From Nocardioides albus (GTDB lineage: Bacteria > Actinomycetota > Actinomycetes > Propionibacteriales > Nocardioidaceae), in contig NZ_BMQT01000002.1 in NCBI RefSeq assembly GCF_014648255.1, forward strand, positions 248,001 through 312,000: a stretch of 64,000 nucleotides of DNA, in the 5' to 3' direction. Position 1 is the stretch's first letter, and every line of letters begins with the position of its first letter. Under the pieces are notes generated by a model. That model was given only the letters and a program-made list of their open reading frames with translations, ran no database searches and was not told the DNA's origin. The position numbers and the translations under genes were made by a program. Positions 1 through 9,600 of the stretch are shown one piece after another.

Positions 1-817
1 GGAAGCGGTATTCGGCGGTGACCTTCGCGGCGGTGCCGATGAACATGAACCGGTCGGATTTGGTCCGTCCCACGCCCACCCAGAACCGGTCGTCGGTCTC
101 GTGGAAGACGAGCTCGTCCTGGTCCTGGCTCGTGCCGAGGCGGTGGCACCAGATCTTGTCGGCACGCCAGGACTCGTCGGCGGTCGTGTAGTAGAGCGCC
201 GCGGAGTCGCGGTCCCAGGTGGCGCCGCCGTGGACGTTGGTGAGCTCGTCGTCGAGCGGCTCGCCGGTGGTGAGGTCCTTGACGCGTACGGTGTAGCGCT
301 CGTCGCCGGCGACGTCGGTCGCGTAGGCGAGCAGGGTGGTCGACGGGCTGACGGAGGAGCCGCCGAGGCTGAAGAAGTCGTGGCCCTCGGCGAGCGCGTC
401 GAGGTCGAGCAGCACCTCCTCGCCGGGGAGCGCTGGCTGGTCGGGGGTGACGTCGGCGGGGGTCGGCGGGGCCCAGTCGTCAGGGTCGGTGGCCTTCACC
501 CGGCAGCTCGCGCCGTACTGCTTCCCCTCGAAGCTGCGGCCGTAGTACCAGTAGCCGCGCGATCGCGTCGGGACGCTGAGGTCGGTCTCGAGAGTGCGCG
601 CCTTGATCTCCTCGAAGATCTGCGTACGCAGGTCGGCGAGATGGTCGGTCTGGTCCTTGGTGTAGGCGTTCTCGGCCTCGATGTAGGCGATGACCTCGGG
701 GTTCTCCTTCTCCCGAAGCCACTCGTAGTCATCAGTCCGGGTCAGGCCGTGGAACTGCTTGGACGAGGGCTTCTTCGGGGCGATCGGCCAGGGCGTCGAG
801 GAGAGGTCGGCAGACAT
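1..817 (-). CDS. ptrB: Oligopeptidase B, S9 family (N-terminal part, runs off the left edge)
   Basis: About 272 residues are visible, reading leftward from the ATG at 815-817; the rest, including the catalytic Ser-Asp-His domain, lies outside the window. The N-terminus (Pro-rich segment, then DDYEWLRE and IAYIEAENAYT) is the typical start of prolyl-oligopeptidase family members, especially oligopeptidase B, which cleaves short peptides after Arg/Lys in the cytosol. The visible part is the start of the beta-propeller, with RSRGYWYYGR and LDLDALAEGHDFFSLG motifs. The family assignment is secure; choosing oligopeptidase B over another S9A peptidase is inference from these N-terminal motifs. It is followed, on the far side of a 150-nt gap, by the co-oriented dinB. 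Confidence 0.85.
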   Translation of the reverse strand, partial: MSADLSSTPWPIAPKKPSSKQFHGLTRTDDYEWLREKENPEVIAYIEAENAYTKDQTDHLADLRTQIFEEIKARTLETDLSVPTRSRGYWYYGRSFEGKQYGASCRVKATDPDDWAPPTPADVTPDQPALPGEEVLLDLDALAEGHDFFSLGGSSVSPSTTLLAYATDVAGDERYTVRVKDLTTGEPLDDELTNVHGGATWDRDSAALYYTTADESWRADKIWCHRLGTSQDQDELVFHETDDRFWVGVGRTKSDRFMFIGTAAKVTAEYRF

Positions 818-967
818 GAACGAGACCCTATCCCCGCCACCCTCGCTGCCTCGACCACGGGATCAGTGTCCCGGACGCATTGCAACGCGCTATCGCACAC
901 CCAAGTCGTCTCGCGCAATACTGCACCCGCTCGCCGTGACGGCCAGATCGAGCCGGGGGAGCGGGCG

Positions 968-2278
968 TCAGGACTCGATGAACGGCTGCAGGTCGGGGTC
1001 ATCGACGGCGTACGACCGCACGGGGCCGGCGGGAGTCTCGGCGGTCTCGAAGCGCACGGTCACGACGCCGCGCCCCGAGCCCCAGACCCAGCCGCGGCCC
1101 ATCTCGGCGTGGACGACGTCCATCCCGGCCGCCCAGGTCGGTCGCCGCACCGGCTCGGGCAAGGGGAGGTCGGGCTCGGCGTCCTCGTCGGTGTCGTCCC
1201 CGAAGAGGTCTTCCTGGATCCAGTCGGCGAGTCCGGAGACGCCGACCCCGAGAAGGCGTACGCCGCCGGCCGTCTCGCCTGCGGTGAACAGCTCACCGAG
1301 CAGGGCCCTGGCCAGACGGGCGATGGCACCGGCTTGGTCGGTCGGGGCCGGCAGGGTCGTGGACCGGTTGATCGTGGTGAAGTCGTAGAGCCTGACCTTG
1401 ATCGTGATCGTGCGGCCCGAGAGCCCGTTCTTCTTCAACCGCGCGGCCACCTCGGTGGCCTGTCGGGTGAGGATCTGCTCCATGAGCGGCCGGTCGGTCA
1501 GGTCGGTGTCGTAGGTGCCTTCCACGCTGACCGACTTGGTCTCGCGCTCGGGCTCGACGCGACGGTCGTCCTGGGCCCTGGCCAGCTGGTAGAGGTTGGT
1601 CCCGTGGGACTTGCCCACGAGGCGCACGAGCTCCTCGACGCTGACCTGCTCCAGATCGGCCACCTTGTGGATGCCCGCGCGGCGTAGGCGCTCGGCGGTG
1701 GCCGGACCGACGCCGGGGATCACCTTCACGTTCATCGGGCGGAGCAGGTCGAGCTCGGTCCCGGGCGCGACCACGACCAGCCCGTCGGGCTTGTCGAGGT
1801 CGCTGGCGATCTTCGCGATGAACTTCGAGCTGGCCAGGCCGACGCTTGCGCTCAGGCCGCCGGTGACCTCGGCGACCTCGGCACGGATCCGGGCGGCGGT
1901 CTCGGCCACAGTGTCGATCTCGAGGTCGGGAAGGTCTGCGGCGGCGAGATCGACGAAGGCCTCGTCGAGGGAGAGCGGCTCGACCAGCGGCGACAGCTCG
2001 CGCAGGATCCCGAAGACCTGCTCGCTCACCTTCTTATAGGCATGGAAGCGTGGGTAGAGGAAGGCGGCGTGCCCGCACAGTGCGCGGGCCTCGCGCGTCG
2101 ACATCGCCGAGCGGACACCGAAGGTCCTGGCCTCGTAGGAGGCCGTGCTGACCACGCCGCGTCCGCTGATGCCGCCCACGACCACCGGCTTGCCGCGCAG
2201 GGACGGCTTGTCGCGCTGCTCGACGGAGGCGAAGAACGCGTCGAGGTCGAGGTGCATCACCGACGCGTGCGGTCTCAT
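968..2278 (-). CDS. dinB: DNA polymerase IV (Y-family translesion polymerase)
   Basis: Error-prone DNA polymerase that bypasses lesions. The palm motif LDLDAFFASVE (from about residue 9) and SLDEAFVD (about residue 103) carry the acidic residues that bind catalytic metals. The helix-hairpin-helix thumb follows (VKVIPGVGPATAERLRRAG), then the little-finger domain. Near residue 355 the sequence WIQEDLFG contains QEDLF, a canonical beta-clamp binding motif. A C-terminal extension of about 60 residues, with GMDVVHAEMGRGWVWGSG, resembles the tail seen in many actinobacterial DinB proteins. Length is 436 aa with the ATG at 2278; a second in-frame ATG at 2257 starts nearer the conserved core. No SOS-type box was looked for beyond the immediate upstream region. 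Confidence 0.93.
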   Translation of the reverse strand: MRPHASVMHLDLDAFFASVEQRDKPSLRGKPVVVGGISGRGVVSTASYEARTFGVRSAMSTREARALCGHAAFLYPRFHAYKKVSEQVFGILRELSPLVEPLSLDEAFVDLAAADLPDLEIDTVAETAARIRAEVAEVTGGLSASVGLASSKFIAKIASDLDKPDGLVVVAPGTELDLLRPMNVKVIPGVGPATAERLRRAGIHKVADLEQVSVEELVRLVGKSHGTNLYQLARAQDDRRVEPERETKSVSVEGTYDTDLTDRPLMEQILTRQATEVAARLKKNGLSGRTITIKVRLYDFTTINRSTTLPAPTDQAGAIARLARALLGELFTAGETAGGVRLLGVGVSGLADWIQEDLFGDDTDEDAEPDLPLPEPVRRPTWAAGMDVVHAEMGRGWVWGSGRGVVTVRFETAETPAGPVRSYAVDDPDLQPFIES

Positions 2279-2415
2279 GGTGGCAACCTATCTGGCAGCG
2301 GGGACAATCCATCGCATGCCAGTTACCGTCCACAGGAGCGATTGAGGACGGGGTTGTCCACAGGCCCGCCTATTGGCCGAGAAACTGTCGGTGGGTCGCG
2401 GGGAGGGTGGTCGCT

Positions 2416-3342
2416 ATGACCACAAAACTCTCCATCACCCACCCCGAGGACGTCTTGGCGGCAGTGCCTGTCCTGCTCGGCTTCCAGCCCGAGAAGTCGA
2501 TCGTCATGCTGACCTTCGGCGGTGCTCACCAGGTCCACGGCAGGATCGACCTACCGCCTCCGAGCGAGGTCGAGAGCTGTCTCGACAGCCTGCTCCTGCC
2601 CGCGATCCGCCACCAGGTGCGCGGCGTCCTGCTCGTCCTCTACGACAGCGGCCCGCGCTTCGGGGCGAAGCTCGCCCGCCGTCTCGCCGAGCGGCTCGCC
2701 GAGAGCGACATCGATCTGATCGGCTGCCTGCGGGTCCAGGCCGGACGGTGGTTCGACCCGCTCGGGTTCCATGACGTCCCCGACGATGGCGTGCCCTTCG
2801 ATGTCGACGCGCATCCGATCCTCGCCCAGGCGGTCTATGACGGGCACCCCGTGCGCCGCTCTCGCACCGAGCTCGCCGCCTCGATCGCCGCGGTCCCCGC
2901 GGCCGTCGCCGAGACAGAAGCCGCGCTGGGGGAGGCCTCGGCGATGAAGCCCTACGAGGTCGGTCGCCTGGTCGACGACGCCGTCGCCGGGACGGTGCTG
3001 TCTGCCGGTCAGGTCGCCTCCCTGCTGCTTGCCCTTCGTGATCCGCAGGGTCGCGATGCGGCCTGGGGTGGGATGTCCCGTGAGGAGGCCACGGCTCACG
3101 TGCGCCTGTGGACCGATGTCGTACGCCGCAGCCCCGACGACCACGTCGCCCACCCTGCCGCGGTGCTGGCCTTCGCAGCTTGGCTGGGTGGCGACGGGGC
3201 GCTCGCCTGGTGTGCCCTCGACCGTTGCTTCGCGAGCGAACCCCACCACGGTCTCGGGGTGCTGGTCGCGCAGATGCTCGACGGTGCCGTCCCGCCGGCC
3301 ACCTGGGAGGAGGCGCTCGGTCGGTCCGACCACCCGGCCTAG
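2416..3342 (+). CDS. DUF4192 domain-containing protein
   Basis: Protein of about 308 aa belonging to the actinobacterial DUF4192 family, whose function is unknown. The typical opening is visible: ITHPEDVLAAVPVLLGFQPEKS, followed by VMLTFGG. The C-terminal half has the family's small-workload pattern (HPAAVLAFAAWLGGDGALAWCALDRC, then LLVAQML). The ATG at 2416 was chosen over the GTG at 2407 because the purine-rich GGGAGG at 2401-2406 sits 9 nt before the ATG but directly abuts the GTG. The gene is divergent from dinB across 137 nt and converges, with a 4-nt overlap, on the unknown gene at 3339-3803. No catalytic residues can be pointed to. Confidence 0.8.
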   Translation: MTTKLSITHPEDVLAAVPVLLGFQPEKSIVMLTFGGAHQVHGRIDLPPPSEVESCLDSLLLPAIRHQVRGVLLVLYDSGPRFGAKLARRLAERLAESDIDLIGCLRVQAGRWFDPLGFHDVPDDGVPFDVDAHPILAQAVYDGHPVRRSRTELAASIAAVPAAVAETEAALGEASAMKPYEVGRLVDDAVAGTVLSAGQVASLLLALRDPQGRDAAWGGMSREEATAHVRLWTDVVRRSPDDHVAHPAAVLAFAAWLGGDGALAWCALDRCFASEPHHGLGVLVAQMLDGAVPPATWEEALGRSDHPA

Positions 3343-3803
3343 CTGGTGCGGTAGCGCAGCCGCTTCCACCGACGGGTCAGCCCGGAGCGGGGGTCGACCC
3401 ACGCGTTGCGGGTCACGACGACGTACGTCAGGGGCGCCTGGATCTCGCGGAACGCCTGCCGGGCCGCAGCGAGCCAGCGGAGGTCGACATCCTCGACCTC
3501 CAGGTCACCGGCGCGCGTCAGCCACACGATCGGGTCGGGCGCGCCGACCCTGCGCCGCATGCTGTGGATGATGTCGGCGCGCAGCCACTGGTCCGTGGGT
3601 TCGTCCTCGCGATGGGCGTGGACGACTTCCTTGCCGCCCGGGACGCCGAGGTGGACGAGCGCCAGGAACGAGCGCCGGTGCTCGCTGGCGGTGTGGTCGA
3701 GCACCGCCCGTCTCAGTCGCTTCTCCAGCACCGGCGACAGCGGCTCGTGAAGACCTTCGACAGATGCCTCGGACAGGGCGGGCAGGGTGGACATGGTGGC
3801 CAT
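3339..3803 (-). CDS. Conserved hypothetical protein, about 154 aa
   Basis: Not recognised. The soluble 154-aa product has two visible parts: a helical N-terminus (LSPVLEKRLRRAVLDHTASEHR) and a C-terminal half rich in Arg/Trp (RDL, RRWKRLRYRTS at the end). No signal peptide or membrane segment is seen. The ATG at 3803 is proposed; a second ATG lies at 3794. A TAGGT hexamer-like element a few bases before the ATG could be the -10 of a leaderless transcript, which is inference. The 3' end overlaps the DUF4192 gene tail to tail by 4 nt. Codon use and the coherence of the frame support it as real, but the complementary frames are also open, so confidence is moderate. Confidence 0.6.
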   Translation of the reverse strand: MATMSTLPALSEASVEGLHEPLSPVLEKRLRRAVLDHTASEHRRSFLALVHLGVPGGKEVVHAHREDEPTDQWLRADIIHSMRRRVGAPDPIVWLTRAGDLEVEDVDLRWLAAARQAFREIQAPLTYVVVTRNAWVDPRSGLTRRWKRLRYRTS

Positions 3804-3864
3804 CGACCTAGCGTGCAACGGATGCCGGATTCGCGCGACCCGCTATCCACAGGGCACCGACCGC

Positions 3865-5085
3865 CTATATGCCCGCTTCGATGATCCGGGCAGATGCGGC
3901 GGCGCCGTCGGCTCCGACGTACGCCTGCTGCACCTCCGAGGCTGCGGCGTGGATGCCCCGATCGGCAAGAACGCGACGCACAGCTGCGACGAACTCAGGG
4001 GACCCGACGCGTTTAGGCGATACCGCGATGGCGTTCCCGCGCCGCTCGCACAAGCGCACGTGCCAGGTCTGTTCCGGCTGCAGTCCCATTCCGACGAAGG
4101 GGATACCGGTGGCGCAGGCCGTCTGGATCGTGCCCTGTCCGCCGTGCAGGACAGCCGCATCGACCAGGCCGCCGAGTTGGTGCGCGGGCAGAAGCCCGGT
4201 GACGTGAACGTTCGAGGGAAGGCTTTCGCCGCTGTCCAGGTAGTGGGAGATGGGAGCGATCACGTTCACCGGAAGCGCACCGAGGGCGTGGGCAGCGGCG
4301 ACCGCGAGCCGGCGGTTCGCCGAGGATCCCAGGCCGAGATAGACCAACGGCCGCGACTCGGCTGCCAGCTCCTCGACTATCGGGGGCATCGGCGCCTCGA
4401 TGTGGGCGAAGATCGGCCCGACCCGCTCGAATCCTTCTGGCAGCGTGAAGCCGTCGAGCTCCCAGGGCATCTCGGTGATCAGGTTGCGATCAGCGGTGAT
4501 GAGCGACGAGATGGTTCGCATCGGAGGCACGCCGTTCGCGACCGCTACGGCCGCGAACGAGCGCGGGGCGAGCGGGGCCCGGGTGTAGACCGCGCGAAAC
4601 GCGGCTGTTGCCAGCCGATCCGCGAATCGTGCCGCACGACCCCGCCCATCGACGAGGAACAGGTGACGTGCCTGACGCACCTGCGGCTCGGTCAGCGCAA
4701 ACGGGACCGGGTAGTAGAGCGGCACCCCCTCGGCACGGGCGGAGATGTAGGACGTCAGGTTGGACCCGGTCGCCACGGCTGAAGCACCCTGCTCGCGGAT
4801 CACCTCCCGCTCGATGGAGACGCGGTCGGTGACCACCTTCTCCGTGTAGGGGTTCTTCAGCGTCTTGCCCTGATCGAAGGCGATCAGCTGCTCGCGGTCC
4901 TGGCGCGTGAACACCGGAGCTCGCGAGACGTACTCGAACCCTGAATCGCGAATGAGGTCGACATAGTCGTCCTCGTAGCCCATGAACACGGCGCGATGCT
5001 CCGGACTCAACGCACGAGCGACCTGGATCATTCGAGTGGTCTCGGCGAGGTTGAAGGTCACCGGACAGAACAGCACGGTCGCCAT
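3865..5085 (-). CDS. GT1-type (MGT-like) UDP-glycosyltransferase
   Basis: 406-aa glycosyltransferase with the GT-B fold. The N-terminal acceptor domain starts MATVLFCPVTFNLAETTRMI. The C-terminal nucleotide-sugar domain has YLGLGSS and the donor-binding segment around VDAAVLHGGQGTIQTACATG followed by GLQPEQTWHVRLCERRGN, which matches the HGGxGT...P...EQ...N pattern of the family. The open frame extends upstream to 5799, but the ATG at 5085 is preceded by a strong ribosome binding site (GGAGGG, 9 nt spacing), so the extension is rejected. The acceptor is unknown; macrolide, sterol and glycolipid glycosyltransferases share this architecture. It is divergent from the HhH-GPD gene and has no biosynthetic neighbours. 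Confidence 0.85.
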   Translation of the reverse strand: MATVLFCPVTFNLAETTRMIQVARALSPEHRAVFMGYEDDYVDLIRDSGFEYVSRAPVFTRQDREQLIAFDQGKTLKNPYTEKVVTDRVSIEREVIREQGASAVATGSNLTSYISARAEGVPLYYPVPFALTEPQVRQARHLFLVDGRGRAARFADRLATAAFRAVYTRAPLAPRSFAAVAVANGVPPMRTISSLITADRNLITEMPWELDGFTLPEGFERVGPIFAHIEAPMPPIVEELAAESRPLVYLGLGSSANRRLAVAAAHALGALPVNVIAPISHYLDSGESLPSNVHVTGLLPAHQLGGLVDAAVLHGGQGTIQTACATGIPFVGMGLQPEQTWHVRLCERRGNAIAVSPKRVGSPEFVAAVRRVLADRGIHAAASEVQQAYVGADGAAASARIIEAGI

Positions 5086-5202
5086 CGAAAACGTCCCTCC
5101 TGGACTCGGTCGGTCCGCGCCCGCTGTGCCTGCTGCATCGAACGTATCGCCGCGGGCTCCCTTTCTGCTTCGACCGCGTGTCGTTTCGTCGGATGAGGCA
5201 AG

Positions 5203-5781
5203 ATGGCTCTTATGCCTTCGCTCCACATCACCGGCGACGAGGCCGCTGACAAGTTGCTCTCCGAGGATCCTTTCGCACTGCTCCTGGGTATGGCCCTGGA
5301 CCAGCAGTATCGGATGGAGGATGCGTTCAAGGGAGGTCACAAGCTGGCGACCCGCCTCGGCCATCTGGATCCCGCCAAGATCGCCGAGATGGATCCCGAG
5401 GAGTTCAAGACGGTCGCCTCGACCCCGCCGGCGATCCACAGATTCCCGGGTTCGATGTCTGCCAAGGTCCAGGGGATCGCGACCATCGTCACCAACGAGT
5501 ACGGCGGCGACGTCACCCGGCTGTGGACCGAGGCCACCAGCGGCAAGGATCTGCTCAAGCGGGTCCAGGCGCTCCCGGGTTTCGGGAAGCAGAAGGCCCA
5601 GATCTTCGTCTCGCTGCTGGCCAAGCAGCTGGGAGTGCGGCCCGAGGGCTGGGAAGAGGCGGTCGGGGACTATTCGATGGATGGTTACCGTTCTGTGGCT
5701 GACGTCATCGACGTCGAGTCGTTGCAGAAGGTGCGTGACTATAAACAGCAGAAGAAGGCCGCAGCCAAAGCAGCCGGATGA
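5203..5781 (+). CDS. HhH-GPD-type base excision repair family protein
   Basis: 192-aa protein with the helix-hairpin-helix signature VQALPGFGKQKAQIFVSLLAKQLG (residues about 123-146), and an upstream helical domain (DPFALLLGMALDQQYRMEDAFKG) typical of actinobacterial HhH-GPD proteins. The family removes damaged bases as DNA glycosylases. It is shorter than AlkA or EndoIII and shows no C-terminal Fe-S cluster cysteines, so the substrate is not predicted. The C-terminus is a Lys/Ala-rich tail (KQQKKAAAKAAG). Two ATGs compete (5203 and 5212); a GATGAGG element at 5192-5198 fits neither ideally. It lies 145 nt upstream of sigA in the same direction. Confidence 0.8.
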   Translation: MALMPSLHITGDEAADKLLSEDPFALLLGMALDQQYRMEDAFKGGHKLATRLGHLDPAKIAEMDPEEFKTVASTPPAIHRFPGSMSAKVQGIATIVTNEYGGDVTRLWTEATSGKDLLKRVQALPGFGKQKAQIFVSLLAKQLGVRPEGWEEAVGDYSMDGYRSVADVIDVESLQKVRDYKQQKKAAAKAAG

Positions 5782-5926
5782 GTCTCTGGCTGAAACCACG
5801 CCCCGGATGGGGACTGTTCACCATCACCGTGGCAGAATGAATCTGCGGCTCTTGACGACCCCGGGCCCTGCCGCGCCCAAACTCAGTTTTTGATAAGTCT
5901 CGACCAAGTTCGACGGAGAGGTGTTC

Positions 5927-7483
5927 GTGTCCTCGAACGCGCGCAAGATACCCGCTGAGGTACTCGCCCACCCTGCCGTGAAGGCACTGATCGACCAGGC
6001 CAAGCCGACCGGACGGGTGAGCCCAGACCAGGTCCGCCAGGCCAGCGAGGATGCCGCGGTCGAGCCCAGGCATCTCAAGGCACTGCTCGGCCACCTGAGC
6101 ACGCTCGGCATCTCGGTAGACCTCGGCACCGCCGTGACCGGCCGTGCCGCGGCGGCGACGACCTCGACCCGCAAGACGACCACGGCCAAGGCGCCAGCGA
6201 AGAAGGCCGCTGCCAAGAAGGCCGAGGCCGAGAAGCCGGCCAAGAAGGCCGCGGCGAAGAAGGCCGACGCGCCGGAGCCCAAGAAGACCACCGAGATCGA
6301 CGAGGACGGCGAGGAGATCATCCTCGAGGACGTCGAGGTCGATGTCGACGACATCGTGGTCGAGGACTCGGACACCGAGGCGGAGACCCCGGTCGTCCCG
6401 ATCGGCCCCGATGGCAAGAAGGTCCTGCCCGACATCCCCGACGAGCAGTTCGAGAAGGACGTCGCCGCCGACCCGACGATCAAGGAGGACGAGAAGGAGG
6501 CCTCGAAGCAGAGCTTCGTCGTCTCGACCTCCGACGACACCGACGAGCCCGAGCAGACCGTCATGGTCGCCGGTGCGACCGCCGACCCGGTCAAGGACTA
6601 CCTCAAGCAGATCGGCAAGGTCCCGCTGCTCAACGCCGAGATGGAGGTCGAGCTCGCCAAGCGGATCGAGGCTGGCCTCTTCGCGGAGGAGAAGCTCGGC
6701 AAGGGCGGCAAGATCACCCCGAAGATCCTCGACGAGCTCGAGTGGATCGCCGAGGACGGCAAGCGCGCGAAGAACCACCTGCTCGAGGCCAACCTCCGTC
6801 TGGTCGTCTCGCTGGCCAAGCGCTACACCGGTCGCGGCATGCTCTTCCTCGACCTGATCCAGGAGGGCAACCTCGGTCTGATCCGCGCGGTCGAGAAGTT
6901 CGACTACACCAAGGGCTACAAGTTCTCCACGTACGCCACCTGGTGGATCCGTCAGGCGATCACCCGCGCGATGGCCGACCAGGCCCGCACCATCCGTATC
7001 CCGGTGCACATGGTCGAGGTCATCAACAAGCTGGCCCGCGTGCAGCGTCAGATGCTCCAGGACCTGGGCCGCGAGCCCACCCCGGAGGAGCTGGCCAAGG
7101 AGCTCGACATGACCCCGGAGAAGGTCATCGAGGTCCAGAAGTACGGCCGCGAGCCCATCTCACTGCACCCCCCCCTGGGTGAGGACGGCGACTCCGAGTT
7201 CGGTGACCTGATCGAGGACTCCGAGGCGATCGTCCCGGCCGACGCGGTCTCCTTCACCCTGCTCCAGGAGCAGCTGCACGCCGTGCTCGACACGCTCTCC
7301 GAGCGTGAGGCCGGCGTGGTGAGCATGCGCTTCGGTCTGACCGACGGTCAGCCGAAGACTTTAGACGAGATCGGCAAGGTCTACGGGGTCACCCGCGAGC
7401 GCATCCGACAGATCGAGTCCAAGACGATGTCGAAGCTGCGACACCCGTCGCGCTCGCAAGTGTTGCGTGACTATCTCGACTGA
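5927..7483 (+). CDS. sigA: Principal (housekeeping) RNA polymerase sigma factor
   Basis: Group 1 sigma-70 of about 518 aa. The N-terminus is the Lys/Ala-rich repeat region seen in actinobacterial HrdB/SigA ([18 protein letters not shown]), followed by an acidic stretch. Region 1.2 begins at [17 protein letters not shown], region 2 contains [15 protein letters not shown], region 3 follows, and region 4 ends with the helix-turn-helix [20 protein letters not shown]. All the parts needed for -10 and -35 recognition are intact. GTG at 5927 is preferred to GTG at 5921 because GGAG at 5915-5918 is 8 nt from it. This is the vegetative sigma factor and a strong anchor for the chromosomal backbone. A hairpin terminator follows at 7501-7532. 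Confidence 0.97.
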   Translation: MSSNARKIPAEVLAHPAVKALIDQAKPTGRVSPDQVRQASEDAAVEPRHLKALLGHLSTLGISVDLGTAVTGRAAAATTSTRKTTTAKAPAKKAAAKKAEAEKPAKKAAAKKADAPEPKKTTEIDEDGEEIILEDVEVDVDDIVVEDSDTEAETPVVPIGPDGKKVLPDIPDEQFEKDVAADPTIKEDEKEASKQSFVVSTSDDTDEPEQTVMVAGATADPVKDYLKQIGKVPLLNAEMEVELAKRIEAGLFAEEKLGKGGKITPKILDELEWIAEDGKRAKNHLLEANLRLVVSLAKRYTGRGMLFLDLIQEGNLGLIRAVEKFDYTKGYKFSTYATWWIRQAITRAMADQARTIRIPVHMVEVINKLARVQRQMLQDLGREPTPEELAKELDMTPEKVIEVQKYGREPISLHPPLGEDGDSEFGDLIEDSEAIVPADAVSFTLLQEQLHAVLDTLSEREAGVVSMRFGLTDGQPKTLDEIGKVYGVTRERIRQIESKTMSKLRHPSRSQVLRDYLD

Positions 7484-7500
7484 ACCACGTTAATCACACC

Positions 7501-7532
7501 GAACGCCTTCCCGGATTTCTGGGAGGGCGTTC
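7501..7532 (+). terminator. Intrinsic-type terminator after sigA
   Basis: Arms gaacgccttccc (7501-7512) and gggagggcgttc (7521-7532) pair over 12 bp with one G-T mismatch-type position and an 8-nt loop. It starts 17 nt after the sigA stop. There is no clear U-tract, as is common in high-GC actinobacteria. Confidence 0.7.
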
Positions 7533-7614
7533 GCCATTTCTGAAGATTCGCCCGCCGCAGGTGCGGGTTCCGCTAGGTTTCACGGGTCGGATGCCCCTTC
7601 CTGGGAGGTTTCTC

Positions 7615-9582
7615 GTGCCTGTACGTCTCTTACGTTCACACCGATCCGCGCTGGTCGCGGCCGGAACACTTCTCTCGGGCCTGGTGGTCGCGGTGCCGCT
7701 CACTGCGGCGGCCTCGGGCTCCGGGACCGACTGGGGCGTCTGTCTGGAGGGCTCCCGCGATCGACAGGCCGTCTTCGATCGAGCAGCCGAGACCAGCGGG
7801 GTGCCGAAGGAGGTGCTGCTGGCGGTCTCCTACATGGAGTCGCGCTGGGACGCCCACGGCGAGTCGCCCAGCACCTCGGGCGGCTACGGTCCGATGCATC
7901 TGACCGACCTGCCGGCCTTGGCGCAGGACACCGAGGCCCACCCCGACCCGCTCGGCAAGGGCGACGGCTCCGACCAGGAGCGCACCCCGCAGCAGCGCGA
8001 GGAGGCGGTCCGGCTGGGGGAGGTCGAGACGTTGCGTACGGCCAACGACCTCACCGGGATCCCGGTCGCCGACCTGCGAGCGGATGCGGTCGCCAACATC
8101 TGCGGTGGCGCCGCGGTCCTGGCCGACTACCAGAAGGCTGCGGGTGGAGCCGACGAGCTCGCCGACTGGAGCGCTGCGGTCGGCCGCTACAGCGGCGCCG
8201 CAGACGAGGCGACCGCGCTCAAGTTCGCCCGCCAGGTGTTCTCGACCCTGAGCGAGGGGGAGTCGCGTACGACCAACGACGGACACGAGGTCACCCTGGC
8301 CGCGAAGCCGGTCACCGTCAGCGAGGAGGCCGTCGGACGGCTCGACCTCGCTGACTCCGAGGCCGCGGCGGCTGTCGAGTGCCCGGTGGCGCTGGGCTGC
8401 GAGTCGCTGCCCGCGCCGTACGAGCAGACCGGCGACTCGATCGGCGACTACGGCAACCACGACCTGGCCGACCGGCCGGAGAAGGGGTCGGTCGACTACA
8501 TCGTCATCCACGACACCGAGACCTCCTACAACGGCACGGTGAGGCTGGTCCAGAACCCGACCTACCTCGGCTGGCACTACACGCTGCGGTCGGTCGACGG
8601 GCACGTCGCCCACCACATCCCGGGGAAGAACATCGGCTGGCACGCCGGCAACTGGTACGTCAACAGCCACTCGATCGGGCTGGAGCACGAGGGCTACGCC
8701 GCGAACGGCGCGTGGTACACCGAAGCGATGTACCAGACCTCGGCCACCCTCGTCGGCTTCCTGGCCGAGAAGTACGACGTCCCGCTGGACCGGGCCCACA
8801 TCATCGGCCACGACCAGGTCCAGGGTGTCGCTCCAGCCAATGTCGCGGGCATGCACTGGGACCCGGGCCCCTACTGGGACTGGAACCACTACTTCGACCT
8901 GCTGGGGTCGCCGATCATGCCCGACCGCCGCTCGCGCAGCGACATCTGGACGGTCAAGCCTGACTTCCAGACCAACACCGGCAATGTGATGACCGGCTGC
9001 ACCACTGCGGGCGTCGCGTGCCCGAACGACCGGGGCACCAACTTCGTCAACGTCTATTCCGCACCGTCCACCGACGCACCGTTGCTCCCGGACACCGTCG
9101 TCGGCGGCTCGGCGCGCGTCTCCAACTGGGGCCCACGCCTCGCGGCCGGGCAGAAGGTCGTCGTCAACGACCGGACCCGACCGGACTGGTGGGGCGTCTG
9201 GTTCGGCGGCAAGCAGGGCTGGATCCAGAACCCCGACGAGGCCCTCCTGCCCTCGGACGGCAAGGTGATCACCCCGAAGCCCGGCACCACCGCCAAGATC
9301 TACGGCACCGCCTACCCGACGAAGGCCAGCGACTACCCCGCCGGGGTCACGCCGCGGACGATCGCGCCGCTGCAGTACACCATCCCCACAGGCCAGGAGT
9401 ACGTCGTGGCCGATGCCGAGGTCCCGACCGACTATTACAAGGCGAACAACTTCAACTGCGCCGCTGTCAACGGCGTCCCGGACTGCATCGTGATCAGCGG
9501 CGACACGACCTACTACCAGATCTGGTTCAACCACCGGATCGCGTACGTCATGGCCGAGGACGTGACGGTCACCGACGGCTGA
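7615..9582 (+). CDS. Secreted N-acetylmuramoyl-L-alanine amidase with N-terminal transglycosylase-like domain and SH3-like tail
   Basis: 655-aa exported cell-wall hydrolase. GTG at 7615 is chosen because GGGAGG (7603-7608) precedes it by 6 nt and it opens onto a signal peptide (MPVRLLRSHRSALVAAG, hydrophobic core LLSGLVVAVPLTAAAS). Residues about 55-110 resemble a lytic-transglycosylase or muramidase fold (LLAVSYMESRWDAHG, GGYGPMHLTDL, with a candidate catalytic Glu). Residues about 295-430 are an amidase_2 domain with zinc ligands in VIHDTE and MHWDPGPYWDW, and the GWHYTLRSVDG and GHDQVQG motifs. An SH3-like region (NVYSAPSTDAPLLP, WWGVWFGGKQGW) follows and could bind peptidoglycan. It may cut both glycan and stem peptide; only the amidase part is confident. 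Confidence 0.85.
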   Translation: MPVRLLRSHRSALVAAGTLLSGLVVAVPLTAAASGSGTDWGVCLEGSRDRQAVFDRAAETSGVPKEVLLAVSYMESRWDAHGESPSTSGGYGPMHLTDLPALAQDTEAHPDPLGKGDGSDQERTPQQREEAVRLGEVETLRTANDLTGIPVADLRADAVANICGGAAVLADYQKAAGGADELADWSAAVGRYSGAADEATALKFARQVFSTLSEGESRTTNDGHEVTLAAKPVTVSEEAVGRLDLADSEAAAAVECPVALGCESLPAPYEQTGDSIGDYGNHDLADRPEKGSVDYIVIHDTETSYNGTVRLVQNPTYLGWHYTLRSVDGHVAHHIPGKNIGWHAGNWYVNSHSIGLEHEGYAANGAWYTEAMYQTSATLVGFLAEKYDVPLDRAHIIGHDQVQGVAPANVAGMHWDPGPYWDWNHYFDLLGSPIMPDRRSRSDIWTVKPDFQTNTGNVMTGCTTAGVACPNDRGTNFVNVYSAPSTDAPLLPDTVVGGSARVSNWGPRLAAGQKVVVNDRTRPDWWGVWFGGKQGWIQNPDEALLPSDGKVITPKPGTTAKIYGTAYPTKASDYPAGVTPRTIAPLQYTIPTGQEYVVADAEVPTDYYKANNFNCAAVNGVPDCIVISGDTTYYQIWFNHRIAYVMAEDVTVTDG

Positions 9583-9600
9583 CGCAGACGGGTCGTGGGA

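Noticed and set aside
101..1687. 528-aa open frame on the plus strand
   Set aside because: It runs antisense to oligopeptidase B and dinB, both of which show clear motifs on the minus strand; its product is Val/Gly/Arg-rich with no family signature.
3865..5799. 644-aa version of the glycosyltransferase
   Set aside because: The extension is antisense to the HhH-GPD gene, and a strong ribosome binding site precedes the ATG at 5085.
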